Origin: Cyclobacteriaceae bacterium
Lineage (GTDB): Bacteria > Bacteroidota > Bacteroidia > Cytophagales > Cyclobacteriaceae
Assembly (NCBI GenBank): GCA_025455445.1
Contig: JALOMN010000090.1
Span: 1-6,589, forward strand
Reading direction: 5' to 3'
DNA: 6,589 bases
How positions within the stretch are numbered: the stretch's first letter is position 1; every line of letters begins with the position of its first letter. The position numbers and the translations under genes are program-made. The notes below the pieces were generated by a model. The model saw nothing but the letters and a program-made list of their open reading frames with translations, did not search any database and was not told the DNA's origin. Shown piece after piece: positions 5,741-6,589 of this stretch.

Positions 5741-6589
5741 ATGGCACTGTATAACAGAATCAATGGACAAGAGCTGAAGGAACAACTGATACGCAGTAAT
5801 GAACAACGCACAACCATTTCATTTTACAAATATCACCTTATCAGCGACCCTCCTCTATTTCGCAACGAGTTATATAAGCTTTTAGAGGAATTGCATGTGC
5901 TGGGCAGAATTTATGTAGCCAAAGAAGGCATCAATGCTCAGGTTAGTGTTCCTACCGCTCAATATTCAGAATTTAAAAGTAAACTCTATCAAATTGATTT
6001 TCTCAATGGTGTGCGTTTAAATATCGCAGTGGATGATAACGGAAAGTCTTTCTTCAAGCTTAAGATTCTGGTTAGAAAAAAGATTGTGGCCGATGGATTG
6101 AATGACGAAACATTTGATGTTACCAATTGTGGTGTGCATGTAAATGCAGTGGAATTTAATCGACTGGCGGATGACCCCAATACGGTGATAGTAGATATGC
6201 GCAATCACTACGAAAGTGAAATTGGTCATTTTAAAAATGCAATATGTCCGGATGTGGATACCTTCCGCGATGAACTGAAGGTAGTAGAAGAATTATTGCA
6301 TACCCAAAAAGAGAAAAACCTATTGATGTATTGTACCGGTGGTATACGCTGTGAAAAAGCAAGCGCCTGGTTTAAGCATATTGGTTTTAAAAATGTATTT
6401 CAGCTAGATGGCGGCATTATTAAATACGCCCAGGAAGTAAAAGAAGAGAATCTCGAAAATAAATTTATCGGAAAAAATTTTGTATTTGATGAACGTCTTG
6501 GTGAACGCATCTCTGAAGACATCATAAGTGTGTGTCATCAATGCGGCCAACCGTGCGACACGCACACTAATTGTAAAAATGATGGGTGT
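5741..6589 (+). CDS. trhO: tRNA uridine(34) hydroxylase TrhO, rhodanese family (3' partial)
   Basis: YceA/TrhO enzymes carry out oxygen-dependent hydroxylation of uridine 34 in certain tRNAs, giving 5-hydroxyuridine, the precursor of further wobble-base modifications; they act in the cytosol. The frame is open from ATG 5741 to the right edge (283 codons, no stop). Near-diagnostic blocks remembered from E. coli TrhO are present: RTTISFYKY (23-31), KEGINAQVSVP (61-71), DMRNHYESEIGHF (152-164), YCTGGIRCEKASAW (197-210) and KFIGKNFVFDERLGERIS (241-258). C198 is the rhodanese active-site cysteine, with C204 six residues on. A cysteine cluster begins near the C-terminus (C265, C268, C272, C278, C283) and should continue beyond the window. 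The N-terminal acylphosphatase-like region and the rhodanese domain are both complete. The E. coli enzyme is about 350 aa, so roughly the last fifth is missing. It has its own promoter, preceded by a palindrome, and no functional link to the genes upstream. Confidence 0.95.
   Translation, partial: MALYNRINGQELKEQLIRSNEQRTTISFYKYHLISDPPLFRNELYKLLEELHVLGRIYVAKEGINAQVSVPTAQYSEFKSKLYQIDFLNGVRLNIAVDDNGKSFFKLKILVRKKIVADGLNDETFDVTNCGVHVNAVEFNRLADDPNTVIVDMRNHYESEIGHFKNAICPDVDTFRDELKVVEELLHTQKEKNLLMYCTGGIRCEKASAWFKHIGFKNVFQLDGGIIKYAQEVKEENLENKFIGKNFVFDERLGERISEDIISVCHQCGQPCDTHTNCKNDGC

Overview
The window looks like chromosomal DNA from a member of the Bacteroidota, probably a Chitinophagia- or Sphingobacteriia-like lineage. 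The reasons are the moderate GC content, translation starts without clear Shine-Dalgarno sequences, two promoter-like sites carrying the Bacteroidota -7 box (TAnnTTTG type), and the gene families present. All genes lie on the + strand and are densely packed. I see no RNA gene, insertion sequence, CRISPR array or phage gene.

Region 1 (2-3975) is an oxidoreductase cluster. It begins with the 3' part of a gluconate 2-dehydrogenase subunit 3-type gene, cut by the window edge. Two tandem, clearly duplicated genes for Tat-exported Gfo/Idh/MocA oxidoreductases follow. A DinB-fold gene then overlaps the second copy by one base. The layout suggests exported (periplasmic) oxidation of a sugar or sugar derivative, but the substrate cannot be read from the sequence. 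A 14-bp hairpin lies between the two Gfo/Idh/MocA copies. A much larger imperfect hairpin, with about 23 base pairs, lies inside the beginning of the DinB-like gene.

Region 2 (3976-5670) holds a gene very like 2-amino-3-carboxymuconate-6-semialdehyde decarboxylase (ACMSD, kynurenine branch of tryptophan breakdown), with all expected metal and catalytic residues. It overlaps by four bases (GTGA) an unrecognised exported protein that has a helical, TPR-like N-terminal half and a DnaJ-like cysteine cluster at its C-terminus.

Region 3 (5671-6589) has a 12-bp perfect palindrome beside a good Bacteroidota promoter, then the first 283 codons of trhO (YceA family), a rhodanese-type tRNA uridine-34 hydroxylase. 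This gene runs off the right edge.

Most of the window is recognisable metabolism. The parts I find least explained are the intragenic hairpin in the DinB-like gene, the long-kept pair of exported Gfo/Idh/MocA paralogs, and the small exported zinc-cluster protein coupled to ACMSD.
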